A DNA stretch of 64,000 nt from contig KB445797.1 of NCBI GenBank assembly GCA_000320605.2, positions 432,474-496,473 on the forward strand. Reading direction: 5' to 3'. This DNA is from Gelatoporia subvermispora B (taxonomy: Eukaryota > Basidiomycota > Agaricomycetes > Polyporales > Gelatoporiaceae). Shown here piece after piece: positions 12,211 through 22,303 of the stretch. Positions within the stretch are counted from its first letter, which is position 1. Each line of letters begins with the position of its first letter. A model generated the notes under the pieces. The model did not search any database, was not told the origin of the DNA, and saw only the letters and a list, made by a program, of their open reading frames with translations. Made by a program: the position numbers and the translations under genes.

Positions 12211-12984
12211 ATGGCTCTCCTGCGTGACATCGCGAGACGCGCCATCGACATATTCTCGTCGCTCGGCTTACAAAGCTGTCTCATCGGTGGTGTAGCGTGC
12301 ACGCTATACGGAGTCCAGAGAGTTCCCAATGTAATCATCTAGCTTTTTGAGCAAATGCGCGAGCTAACATTCTGACGATTTGCCACTGTGTAGGATGTTG
12401 ACTTACTGGTCCTCACGGACGTTCACTCCAAGGCAGCTCTCCAGCAAATGATCTGTGATCACGATCCCAACTTCTTCCTAGTCGATCCGGACAATACGCA
12501 CGCGACGTACAAAATTTTGTGGTATGGGCCCAAGCCAATGCAACGATGCAGGCTAGATATCCTCCTACCGGGCATCATGGAGATCCCGAATGTCCCTGCA
12601 GGCGGCATGGAGCATCGCGGTGGCTTCCCTGTGATGCCGTTGCTCCCGCTGCTCATGCTGAAATTGAAGGTATGGGAGGATCATTCCAACCATCCGAAGC
12701 AACATGTACGAAAGAAGGCCATACTCCACCGAGTGGACGTCAAGTATCTTCTTGCGCTCGCGCGATCAAAGGGCATCCACCGTGAGGAGCGATCGCAGTC
12801 TTGGATACCGACAGCACTTGTGGAGGAGACGCAGCGGAGGGTCACGGCTTGGGCGAGGAGTGTCATGGGTGAGGACAGCGAAGACTGGGAAGCCATCGGA
12901 TTTGAGACGCCGCACCTGCGTTATCGTATCACGCCAATGAGTGCTCGACTGAGTCGGGCCCTTGATTTCGTCTTGAGTCTTTGA
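12211..12984 (+). CDS. nucleotidyltransferase-fold protein, copy 1 of a tandem pair
   Basis: There are two exons, 12211-12330 and 12394-12984, joined over a 63-nt intron, giving 236 residues. The sequence carries the three-part signature of the DNA polymerase beta-like nucleotidyltransferase fold: LIGGVACTLYGV (the hGG motif) at about residues 23-34, DVDLLVL (the DxD metal ligands) at 41-47, and CRLDILLPG (the third acidic residue) at about 81-89. After the core comes a Pro/Leu-rich stretch (PVMPLLPLLMLKLKVWEDH) and a helical C-terminal part. All three acidic positions are kept, so activity is possible. Substrate and role are unknown; small bacterial relatives modify antibiotics, tRNA or proteins, and that does not fix the role here. 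The start is the first ATG after the TATA box and precedes a good amphipathic helix. The next gene is a paralogue with the same intron position. Confidence 0.75.
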
Positions 12985-13571
12985 AGCGATCTGTTTGGTC
13001 CTCCGTGAGTTGCTCTCAGTATCACCCTCTATAGGCGAGCGCTTCTTGACGTCAATCACACACAGATACCGAACCTTATGGTGTAGCACGTGTCGTTGTG
13101 AGGTGATTGAGGGCCCCAAGAACACCACACACCAATGAATCCCCGTTGAGGATTCATTGAACCGTTCCTGACGAACTACAACTTCTGGATGTAGAAAGGT
13201 GTCAGCGCTGTGTTCGAGTATACGCCTGTATCAAAACGAATGCGTCTAGCATCTACATTCGTATATATGACTCACTCAAATCACTCTCACGTTATCCACA
13301 TCAGCATACGGTCGCCGAAGGTGACGATACTCCACAGACAGATATCTCGGATTGCTATATCGAACATCGACGGTTATCGAGTTATTCCCTGCTGACGTAC
13401 TATACGGCTCCCTGCACTCGCAGACTTTGGTAAGGGGATATATCGCGTGCTTCAGCTGACACGGCTTCTGAATACGTACTCTAAAGTTTGTGAGTACAAA
13501 AGGAATCCCAAATCGGACAAACAAGCTCTAGCCTTGAGATCCCCCTCTCACGATCGATCTAGCGAACTGAT

Positions 13572-13580
13572 TATATTTAA
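13572..13580 (+). promoter_or_regulatory. TATA box of the second nucleotidyltransferase-like gene
   Basis: TATATTTAA at 13572-13580 lies 61 bases upstream of the ATG at 13642, nearly the same spacing as in the first copy. Confidence 0.5.
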
Positions 13581-13641
13581 GCAGACCATTCTGTCCTTGC
13601 TCTGACATTGGACGCATCGTCTCTCTCCGATTTGCTTTCTA

Positions 13642-14433
13642 ATGCGTCACCACAATCCGACTCTACAAGAGGTCCGCGACGTCGCGGACCGCGCCATACG
13701 CATCTTTGCATCGCTCGGTTTGGAATGCTGCATCGTTGGCGGCCTTGCGTGTTCCCTATTCGGCGTCACCAGAACACCGGGAGTGCGTACTCCCACTTCA
13801 TCGTGAATTATGAACTTATCTTTCATTCACGTTTCACAGGATGTGGACCTGGTGGTCCTGACGTCTACATACTCACAGGAGACCCTGAAGCAAATGCTTT
13901 GCACTCGCGATCCAAAATTCTTCACCGTTGCCTCCAAAAAAGTGTTCGCTAGCTACAGGGTACTCTGGTACGGCTTCCCGATGCGCCAGTGCAAGGTTGA
14001 TATCCTGCTCCCGGGCATCATGAACATCCCGCGACCCCCTACGGACAAGATCGAGCACATCTCCGGCTTCCCACTTATGCCGCTCCTCCCGCTCCTTATG
14101 CTCAAGGTGCAGGCGTGGGAGGACCACCGCAACCATTACGAAAGATACATGCAAGACAAACAGTACACTGACAGCTCGGACATTCGCTTGCTGCTCAGGA
14201 TCGCACGCCGGGAGGGTAGTATCCGCTACGGGGATCCGGTGAACCGCTGGATCCCGTCTTCACTGGTGGAGGAAACGAAGCGGAGAGTCGAGCTCTGGGT
14301 GGACGAGTTGGGAAGTTATGAGACCGACGACTGGACAGCGATTGGGTTCAAACCTCCTGCACGGAGCCAAAAATTCACAACAGACGATAGGCTTTCCGAT
14401 CTGATGCGATCGATGCGCATCCGTAATTTTTGA
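13642..14433 (+). CDS. nucleotidyltransferase-fold protein, copy 2 of a tandem pair
   Basis: Exons 13642-13782 and 13840-14433 give 245 residues. The intron falls between the GG motif and the DxD motif, exactly as in the first copy, so the pair arose by gene duplication after intron gain. Motifs are CIVGGLACSLFGVTRTPG, DVDLVVL and CKVDILLPGIMNI, so the GG and all three acidic positions are conserved. The segment GFPLMPLLPLLMLKVQAWED and a C-terminal DDWTAIGF match copy 1, while the extreme N- and C-termini differ. Much of the protein between the motifs has diverged, so the duplication is not recent. The strong preservation of the active-site residues in both copies suggests selection. The cellular role is unknown. 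Confidence 0.75.
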
Positions 14434-14727
14434 CAGAGTACGATTGATAACTGTAGATCATGTTCACTCTTGCTGATCCTTCTTGTATCTGAGCGTACCA
14501 GCGTCGTGTTTGTAGTGACAGTTGCTACTAACAAGTCGCTGCAGACTGCGGAGGTGCTTCTTGTGGCAAGCTCTGAGTGAGGGGGGGTAGCACTTTCCGA
14601 CAGAGCCTTATTGTGACAAAAGAGGCGGTACAAACGGAAAATGATATCGCACGTGTTCATACATGCCTAGGATGCCTCTTTTCAGCTTTCACTTATATCC
14701 AGTAAATCAATCGATGACTTACCGCAC
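14434..14727. other. convergent 3' flanks
   Basis: This is a short region between the plus-strand nucleotidyltransferase copy 2 and the minus-strand dioxygenase. No gene is seen. Confidence 0.5.
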
Positions 14728-16058
14728 TTAGAAGCCGATCTTCCCCGTTGTAGCTCTCCAGTGATCCAGTATAGAATCAGCTTCCAGATAGCATCCCTTC
14801 AGCCAGCGATTTGGCTCCCCAGAAATCAACTGCGCGTATACGGTTGGTTCGCGGTCCGTGAAGGCCGTACGTGCGTGCAACACGCGGCGATTATCGAAAA
14901 CCACGGCGGTACGCTCGGGAAGGGTATATTCGTACCGTGCAGACGGCGACTCCAGGTGACCCACAAACGCTTGAAGCGCTGCATAGAACTCATCTGGAGT
15001 ATCTGGAGGCAGAGGGGCTTGGAATGGCGGGGAATAGTTGACGTAACGGACAGGTGGAACATCACCGACTGGATGCGGCCACAGCTCGATGGTAGGATGC
15101 GAGAAGCGCAAGTGGTGCCCGTCGTTGTCGTAATGGAACGATGTCAAGGTAGAGGTAAGCACATTGAAGTGGGACGGGTGCTGGACACGCAGGTCCTCCG
15201 CCGCCTTGAGGCTGTCCACAAAGATCGACTGGCCGCCGTCGACACGGTTTCGGAGGCAGTGCAGGATCTGCCAGCGCGGAGGGTGCTCGAAGTACCTGGG
15301 CAGAAAGTTGAAGTACCGACATGGAGGGAAACAACTAGATGAGCGTACAGGAGGTCCATATGTAGGCCAAGATGAACATTTGTATAAGCGATGTTCCGGC
15401 TATTGGGCATGTTTTTCACATCCCAAGTCTCGCCATAGAATGTCCGGCGTAGCTGTCCGATATTCTCGGCTAATTTGCGGAGTTCGCAGTCGGCATCTGA
15501 GGTCTTGTCGTTTGGAACGTTCGTTATAAAGAGCAGCCCATAGCCTGCCAGTTGCTCGATGGCATGAGAGTATCGACTGGGATCGTGTAGCAGACTCTCG
15601 TAGTCCACAAACAAGTCCGAAGATTCCTCGATGGCTACCTTATCCCAGAGTCGTACGGGAGGCCTGTTACGGAATGCCAAGGAGTGCTTCGCTTTCATGT
15701 ACGTCTCCAGGAATCTGGTAGAGTACTCCGAGCGGTGACCATCTTGCCATGTTATGGCGATCCCGTCAGAGGTAACTTTGACTTGATCCTGTGAAACCGG
15801 AGTGATGTTTGGGGGTATATCTGTAGTCCGATGCAGCTTCTGTAGAGTGGATGGGTGTACGCAAGATGGACATTGGCAGCAGTCACGCAGCCACCGAAAT
15901 GGGAAGCGTTCATCGTTGTAAGTCAAATGCGTGACCGATGCACTGGAAGAAGAGGATCGGTCCCCCCGGACATATTGTGAATTGGGCTCGATGTTTCGGA
16001 GGTGCCTACGAGTGTTCCTGAGGTAGGAAATAGATGCCGATAGACGTTGCATGTTCAT
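14728..16058 (-). CDS. gamma-butyrobetaine / trimethyllysine dioxygenase-like 2OG oxygenase
   Basis: This is a TauD/BBOX-type Fe(II)/2OG oxygenase of the carnitine pathway group. The ATG at 16058 opens a frame of about 240 codons, followed by one short intron near 15300-15350 and a second exon to the stop at 14728. The N-terminal domain has FPFRWLRDCCQCPSCVHPST, the Cys-rich zinc-binding module (DUF971-like) of these enzymes. The catalytic domain has LHMDLL, the HxD iron ligands, close to the splice site, FHYDNDGHHLRFSHPT, and NRRVLHARTAF with the distal His and the 2OG-binding Arg. The first residues (MNMQRLSASISYLRNTRRHL) are basic and amphipathic and could be a mitochondrial presequence. 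Sequence alone does not separate gamma-butyrobetaine hydroxylase from trimethyllysine dioxygenase. All metal and cosubstrate residues are present. Confidence 0.85.
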
Positions 16059-16516
16059 CGTGAGGGCGTAATCGTCAATTCGCGACGCTGAACATGTAAG
16101 GCGCGCGGAGATATCTTGTGTGGTTATCGGGATAAAGAGATACAGAACTACTACACGATATCAGTGGCCACAGAGATTGGCCGTGGACGAAGGAAAAGTC
16201 AGGGCCATCAGGCAGTTGCACGACTGGCATTCTTCTCTCCGGCAATCACCGGCCCGGAATATATAAGCGCCCAAAGTCCTGTTTGTATGTAAACGCAACC
16301 GGGCGGCGGACACACTTGCGCTCGAACTTCAGCGGGATGAGTCAAGATCGGGAAACACTCCTGCAAGACCTCGAAGTCCAGATGTCCTGAAATTATCGTC
16401 AGCTCTCCGCCGCGATGAGCCATAAACACCATGATTTCTCACGGAATAATGAGCCACAATAACCAGTCACGATCAGTCGCCAGCAATCGAGAGATAACTG
16501 TTCCAACCCCGGTAAT
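16059..16516. other. intergenic region
   Basis: About 460 bases upstream of the dioxygenase. A 74-codon minus-strand frame at 16208-16432 has no family signal and no good exon partners, so no gene is called. Confidence 0.45.
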
Positions 16517-17421
16517 CTACTCCTGCTTGATGTCATCAGCTACCGATGTAGCATCGCCGAAGATGTCGTCGAGGACTTGTTGCATGCGCTCGATCTGCTG
16601 GAGGTAGTGTCCTAACAAAGTTCTGAGCTTTTCTTCCGGCAAGGGCGGTGGAAAGAGGTTGGCAAAACTTGATTCTTGATTCTTACTACGACGGCAAAGG
16701 TATCAGATGTTCTGTAGCACGTACCAGATAGAACCACAGAATAACAACGTACTCCACTGCTGTGCAATATGCCTCTGGGTCACGACGCCATAATGCCACA
16801 TTCTGGACAAACTGCAAACTCTGGATCGCGGCCTCGCGATCCTGAGTGTGTTCCTCCTCTGAAAGTCCGTGGTGGAACGGATACGTCCTTTTCGTCCGTT
16901 CTCTTCGGTCTTCGTCCTCTGTTATGAAGTCGGGGAAGTACATATGCAGCATGTCCATCACAGGGTGTTCGTTGGCCATTGCGTTGTAGATATCCTAATA
17001 AAAGAATAATACAAACTATTCGATCGACAAGTTCTGAGGCAAAACTCCGTACCCAATGAACACACCGATGGAACAGTGCTCGATACATTCCCCTCAGCAC
17101 GCGGACCGTCTTTGGACGAACATGAGACTCCAGGCTTCGTCGTTGGTCCCCCGACAGCGTGCGCACATCCTCTGACGGATCACTCTCATATATCTTGTTC
17201 CACGTCAGAATTGTTGTCATCTTCTGTAAGAGCTTTGTGCGCCAGAAGTCAATGGTTGCAAGCAAGATGAGTAAATCAGATATCTGCTCGAACAACAGGG
17301 TCGGAAGGATGATATTCCGAGCGCCGTAAATGAGCATTGACAGAGGCGGACATTCATCTTCAGCTTTTGTGGGTAATATATCTCTTGCCATCACATCTGA
17401 TCTACTTGTAAGTTGCTCCAT
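16517..17421 (-). CDS. uncharacterised helical protein
   Basis: Three exons fit together. The first runs from the ATG at 17421 (MEQLTSRSDVMARDI) to CVHW. After a 58-nt intron comes DIYNAMANEHPVMDMLHMYF through VVILWFYL. After a second short intron ending in TAAG comes NQESSFANLFPPPLPEEKL, ending DDIKQE at 16517. The product is mostly alpha-helical, with a hydrophobic segment (IILPTLLFEQISDLLILLA) in the N-terminal half and a short coiled-coil-like C-terminus. I do not recognise a family. An upstream in-frame ATG at 17508 would add 29 residues that look like intron sequence, so I prefer 17421. Confidence 0.55.
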
Positions 17422-17870
17422 CTTCGTTAGACGTGGCTTGACGCACCATACACCTGTCGGTGAAACAGCTCGTCGGAGTATTCGGCGGGGACAAATCGCC
17501 CATGACACAAGTCCACGGCCAAGTGATACGAATCAGTCATGTATTCTGCAGGTTCAGGATCATTAAACCGCGCTTTAGGATAGCCCGAGCCTCGGCAGCG
17601 GTTTGTTGGGTTACTGAGAGTTGAGACGAGGTGTAGAAATAGAAACCGTTAAGACGCGACGCGACGCGTTGATAAGATGTGTTTGAACGCCAAACAAATC
17701 TTATCTTATCTCTACGGAGACGCAGTGCGGCCTGTGCGGGTGAGGTCAGCGTCACCGCACAAACGTCATCTATGGTCCTGGCTCAGCGGTTCACTTGGCA
17801 GTACTCCTCGTTTTGAGCTAGGACGTGGATCAGCTCTCAAGAGAATCTAGTGCTTTTGATAATCAACTAG
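17422..17870. other. divergent intergenic region
   Basis: This is the shared upstream region of the helical protein (minus) and the F-box gene (plus). Short frames on both strands show nothing recognisable. Confidence 0.4.
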
Positions 17871-19771
17871 ATGGCACAGTTTCAGGACCTCCCGGTTGAG
17901 CTACTTCCGCTGGTGTTCCAGCACGTTTTGCGTCCCGACCACTTCGCATCTCTGTGCCTCGTGAACAAGACTTTCTACGAACATGCAGTCCCTCGTTTGT
18001 ATGGACGTGTGTATATCTATGCCTGGCATAGAGATGGGAAGACCAAAGTATGGCATCAAGGATACTTCTCTATCTGAACCGATTTAACTCTGTTGTTAGG
18101 TCCTAAAGCTGTTCGAGACATTTGCAAACTATCCTCAACTTGCGTCGTATGTCCAGAAACTGGGTATACCATTACGTATTGTCATATTGACGCGACATCG
18201 ATTGTTCTGATGCCTTTACCCCAAAGTCATCAGGGATTTCCCAAAGGCCCAGTGGGGTTCTGCGCACGAGAATGTCCTTGACCACTGTCTTAATGGTCTG
18301 CGTAATTGCATTAATCTACAGTCATGCGCGTGGACTCGCGACGGCTCCTTGACATCTGAGATTTTGGAGACCCTAGTCGACTTCCCCCACCTCAGTGCCC
18401 TCGATTTCAATGGGAGGGACGGTTGGGATTATGACCATAGAATCCTCCCTCGCTTCACGCATTTGCAGCACTTATCCATAATCATGCCGAGCTCGCGTGT
18501 CGTGGGCATTCTGCCCTCCTGGTTGGGTGCTACGGGTGCCACCCTCAAACACCTCACCTTAATATGCAAGGTGCGTATCTGATACTTATTGCTCCCCGCC
18601 CACGCACGGGGCTGATCGCACATAACTTTTGAAAGACGTCCACATTAGTTACTGACTCAATGCTGTCAAGGATTTCCCCCCACCTACCGAACCTTGAGCA
18701 GCTTCATCTCATTGGATGCCCCCGGGTTTCGCATGATGGCATCCTTGCCATCTTACTTGCGAGCTCGCGCGGGATCAATACACTCGGTTTAGACGGGGTA
18801 TCATCAACTCTTGTACGTTCCTTTCGCACTCCATATTGACTGCGCGAGAGCTCGACTGATTTCATCTGCATCAGGACTTAGCAGAACTGACAAGGCGAAC
18901 ATCCGAAAGTGGCGCGCTCTCGTCCCTCCGGTCATTGTCCCTCTCTCGATCGCTGGCAGACCTGCCATCTCTGGTTCCGCTTTTAGCTGCCACACAGCTC
19001 ACGCATTTATATCTGAGTATATCTGGTGTACTATCGTCTGCACAATCAACACATCCACCCACGGCTTCCGGTACAACAAGAGATCGTATTGATGATCCTG
19101 CTCGACTCTCTGCGAGCGCTCTTTCTCATTTCGTCCAGACATGCATTGATACGCATGGAACGAAATTGGTCCGATTCGCATTGTCCGGAATCGGCATAGA
19201 CGTGCGGGATGTACGTGCATTGTGTGTAGCCTGCACTATGCTGGAGGACCTATGGATTACCCTCCGAGCCCCGTCAGATATTGTACGGTTCGATCTTAAC
19301 CCGACACTATATACACTCATCTCCTATATAGGATGCCATAGGACCGTGCCTCTCGGATGCTCATAGACTACGAACTGTTCATCTCCAGTTTGGGGACTTC
19401 ACAAGATATTCAATGGCATCCTCTACATCGCCCTCGACGTCGCGCTCGCCTTCTCCTGTTGGACATATAGACCAAACAGAAGAAACGCATGCGACTGCTC
19501 CTAGTGTCTTGGCATACTTAGCACCCGCCAATGCTCTGTCATTGGTGAAGCAATGCCCGACGACGCTTGTCCAGTTCGGAGTCAACACACGGGTATGGCA
19601 GGTCTGTTAATTCCATTTTCTCCTTCGTATCGTATCAGTTTCTCATGAGTTGATGGTCAGGTGGAAAGGTGCACGAAGAGAAACGCCTTTGGAAAAGTGG
19701 ATGTAGATGTTCGACTCGGCTTTTTAGAGAGCCCAGAGATCCCTGAACAATTCCAAGTCGTACGCACATGA
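17871..19771 (+). CDS. F-box/LRR-type protein
   Basis: The ATG at 17871 begins MAQFQDLPVELLPLVFQHVL then HFASLCLVNKTFYEHAVPRL, a typical basidiomycete F-box helix set that recruits SKP1 of an SCF ubiquitin ligase. After several introns follow leucine-rich repeat-like segments: HLSALDFNGRDGWDYD, LQHLSIIMPSSRVVG, LKHLTLICK, LPNLEQLHLIGCPRV, LRSLSLSRSLADLPSLVPLL and LTHLYLSISGV. An apparent stop near 18206 is removed by a 66-nt intron (donor at about 18160, acceptor before VIRDFPKAQWGSA). The last exon follows a 67-nt intron after RVWQ and ends QFQVVRT with TGA at 19769-19771. Such proteins usually choose substrates for ubiquitination; the target is unknown. I see no break that requires calling it a pseudogene. 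Confidence 0.7.
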
Positions 19772-20189
19772 TCTTGTGTTGCGGAACCCCACTCCCAACG
19801 AGCATGCCGTCTGCTGTCACAATATTCACAGTCTGCTACTTGTTAGTCCTCTGAGAGGCCTGCATGGTGTTCAACGATACGAATGAGATTGTTTATTCGT
19901 TGAGGAGCGTCGCGATCACGTGTTGTGTTTAACCGATGCATCGGTGGCGCCTTGCCAGATCTTCGAAAAGAAAATTACATTTCTGCTTTACTTCACGAAA
20001 AGAGCTCATTGTCAGACATGCATGCTACACGCCCTCCTTAGCTAATAGAGACGCACCGCATTACTCGGATCTTTGGGCATTTTCCCGCAGCATAGTATGG
20101 TTGATTGTCCATCAAGGAATAATCTTCGAGCGCGTGCCAAGTAGCCACGAGGCCAACTGATGCTCAGGGACTTGTGCAGCCACCTCCGC

Positions 20190-21081
20190 AGCCGTTTCAG
20201 TATCAGACATTTCTGCCGCTTTACGATGTTACCCAGGCGTCATCGTAATACCCGAGTTGTAGAAGATCATACCGTCGCTCAATCAGCAAGGTGTGCGCCT
20301 TCACTAGAGCACAAGCGAATGCGGTACTAATGCCTGCCGTTCAAGAGTGCTCGAGACGCGGTATCAACGCCTTGCGGCAGATGTCAAGAAATTAACAAAT
20401 GAGGTCTCGCGTTTGACTGAACGGCGCGAGAAGCTCCAACTGTGGGTGTTAGCTGGCTCATGATGACGCATTATGCCCTAAAGACATCGCTCTAGAGAGA
20501 TAGCAGATCTTATGAGGCTGAAGGCCGAACATACCGTTGATACCGCAGTGATCCATGACTCGAAGGTGAGCTGATTCTCTTGGGAGCGCCGCTACTACTG
20601 TAAATAGACCCAGGGACCCAATCTAGGAGCGAGTCGTCCGGATCCTAGCACCCCTTCCACATCAGCCTTTCATGATCAGCCTCGAAAATCAGCGTGGCGA
20701 CCCGTAGTACCGCATCAACGAGCGTTAGATCGATATAAAGGCAAGCCTCCGCCTTCCTCCGGTACTGTCTCCAAACGCTCGAAGCTTTCTGCACGCCCAC
20801 CACTCGTTTCATGGGCAAGTTGGATGCGTAAGGATGTCGAACTCTCCTCCGGCGAAAAACACTTAGACGAGAACGCCCCAGCGAACGCCATATTCATGCC
20901 AACACCACCGGTGCCCCAGACACCGTTACCTTCCTTACCTAAACCGCAGCCAACAAGCCAAGGAATTTTGGGTAGGCCGACTTTTTACCTTGGTCCACGC
21001 GGTGTCGTCAAACGCTTACAAATAGGGACTCTATCTCTGCGCTCAAACGGAAAACGAGTCAGTAGTAAAGACGGGCGATAG
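20190..21081 (+). CDS. coiled-coil hypothetical protein
   Basis: Exons join as follows. An exon ending VVEDHTVAQSA splices over an intron with a perfect TACTAAT-type branch site (about 20290-20350) to VLETRYQRLAADVKKL and TNEVSRLTERREKLQL. Next come DLMRLKAEHTVDTAVIHDSK and then a long exon (PSTPSTSAFHDQPRKSAWRP to KRVSSKDGR) ending at 21081. The middle is a coiled coil and the C-terminal half is Pro/Ser-rich and basic, as in many nuclear or scaffold proteins. No domain is recognised and the first exon is not resolved. The next plus-to-minus boundary is the WD40 relic. Confidence 0.45.
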
Positions 21082-21233
21082 CAATGTGCGAGCGTACTTG
21101 GATTATCAAGATTGCTCAGATTGACTACGCGGGCGCAGGCTTCAGCATGTTTTGATTCAGCAATCTTCCGTACATCTTTTTGCATACAACACATCCAGAA
21201 ATGACATTCATTGGCTCCATTCTATCTCGTCGT

Positions 21234-21930
21234 CTAGACCACCACCACCATATTAGCGGCAGGATAGATTTCCTGCTTGAACGTCCATGCATTGCTCGAG
21301 CCCTTCTCCCATACTTGGGCTGTATCGGTTGCCAAAACAAGATGTACACCATCGTAAGACGGTGCAACACTTCGCATCGCGCCATTGAAGCAACGGATGG
21401 CTGACCCAACTCGAGCGCCCGTTACTACATCCAGGATGAAAGCAGCGCCATTTGCTGAAGCAGAGATGAGCTGACCATCGTCGACGGTGAACGCCATCGA
21501 GAAGATCTACCCTGCAACCTCTCGTGAGTATTTCCAAATCATTTGACGAGTTTTGACGTTCCACAGCCGAACTGTCGCGTCGAGTGATCCGGTCTCTACT
21601 ACTAGTTTACCATCTGAAGAGAAGGAGAGTGCCGAGACTCGGATACCGACCTGAATTGGGTGACCCAACGCTGCCCCTGAGATAGATTTCCTAAGTAGAG
21701 GCAGCCATCATCGGAGGCGGTCGCAAGCCATGTACCGTCTGGTGAGAATGCCATGCACTTTGTCCATGGACCATGACTCGTGCTCGGTATGCGGGTCTCC
21801 ATGATCACGATCGCCAGTGGTCGCATTCCACATTTGGACTTCTTGATCTCCCAGCACCACCGCAAGCCTCGAGCAGTCGGGCGACATTGTCATTAGTCGT
21901 GTCTTCCCTGTATGTTCGAGCGTAACTTCG
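21234..21930 (-). pseudogene. decayed C-terminal WD40 fragment of a NACHT-WD40 receptor
   Basis: Frames on the minus strand carry WD40 text that is collinear with the last repeats of the NLR gene ending at 46897. SPDCSRLAVVLGDQEVQMWN matches its SPDHSRLAITLE repeat. MAFSPDGTWLATASDDGCLY matches AFSPDGSWLATAADDNSIRL. DDGQLISASANGAAFILDV matches PDGKQLISAAANGAAFVLDV, and GSAIRCFNGAMRS matches GRAIRCFNGAVRT. The blocks are spread over three frames without splice sites to reconcile them. Upstream NACHT and N-terminal modules are missing and the frame does not reach a normal C-terminus. This points to a truncated, frameshifted copy. It lies on the opposite strand about 20 kb from its intact relative. 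Confidence 0.75.
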
Positions 21931-22303
21931 GAGTAACGAGTTCAAGGTCTTGCATCCCAAGTTCGTCGCAAATGCGTAGTATTCACGCAATGCACAGTCG
22001 GGCAGTAGATGTTGCATTCTTCCGAGACAGAACGGCCACACTCAAATAAACAGGTGCTGCTGGAGACTGTATTATTGCAGTGCGATCGCCATAGTGGACG
22101 AAGTCAAAAAGAATGTCTTAAGCGCTCGTCAACGCAATTTACCTCTGGAATCTGCACATCCATTCATGGTCCTTAAGTGAGGGCGGGATTATAAGCAAGT
22201 TTATTCTTATGACGATGGTGTGTGAAGTCCCGGAACTGGGACAAATGTAGGCTGTTCTATTTGACCACTAATTGATCATATACCTGAAGATACACAACTT
22301 AGA

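Noticed and set aside
18150..18220. In-frame stop in the F-box gene as evidence for a pseudogene
   Set aside because: A 66-nt intron with suitable ends removes the stop and keeps the frame.
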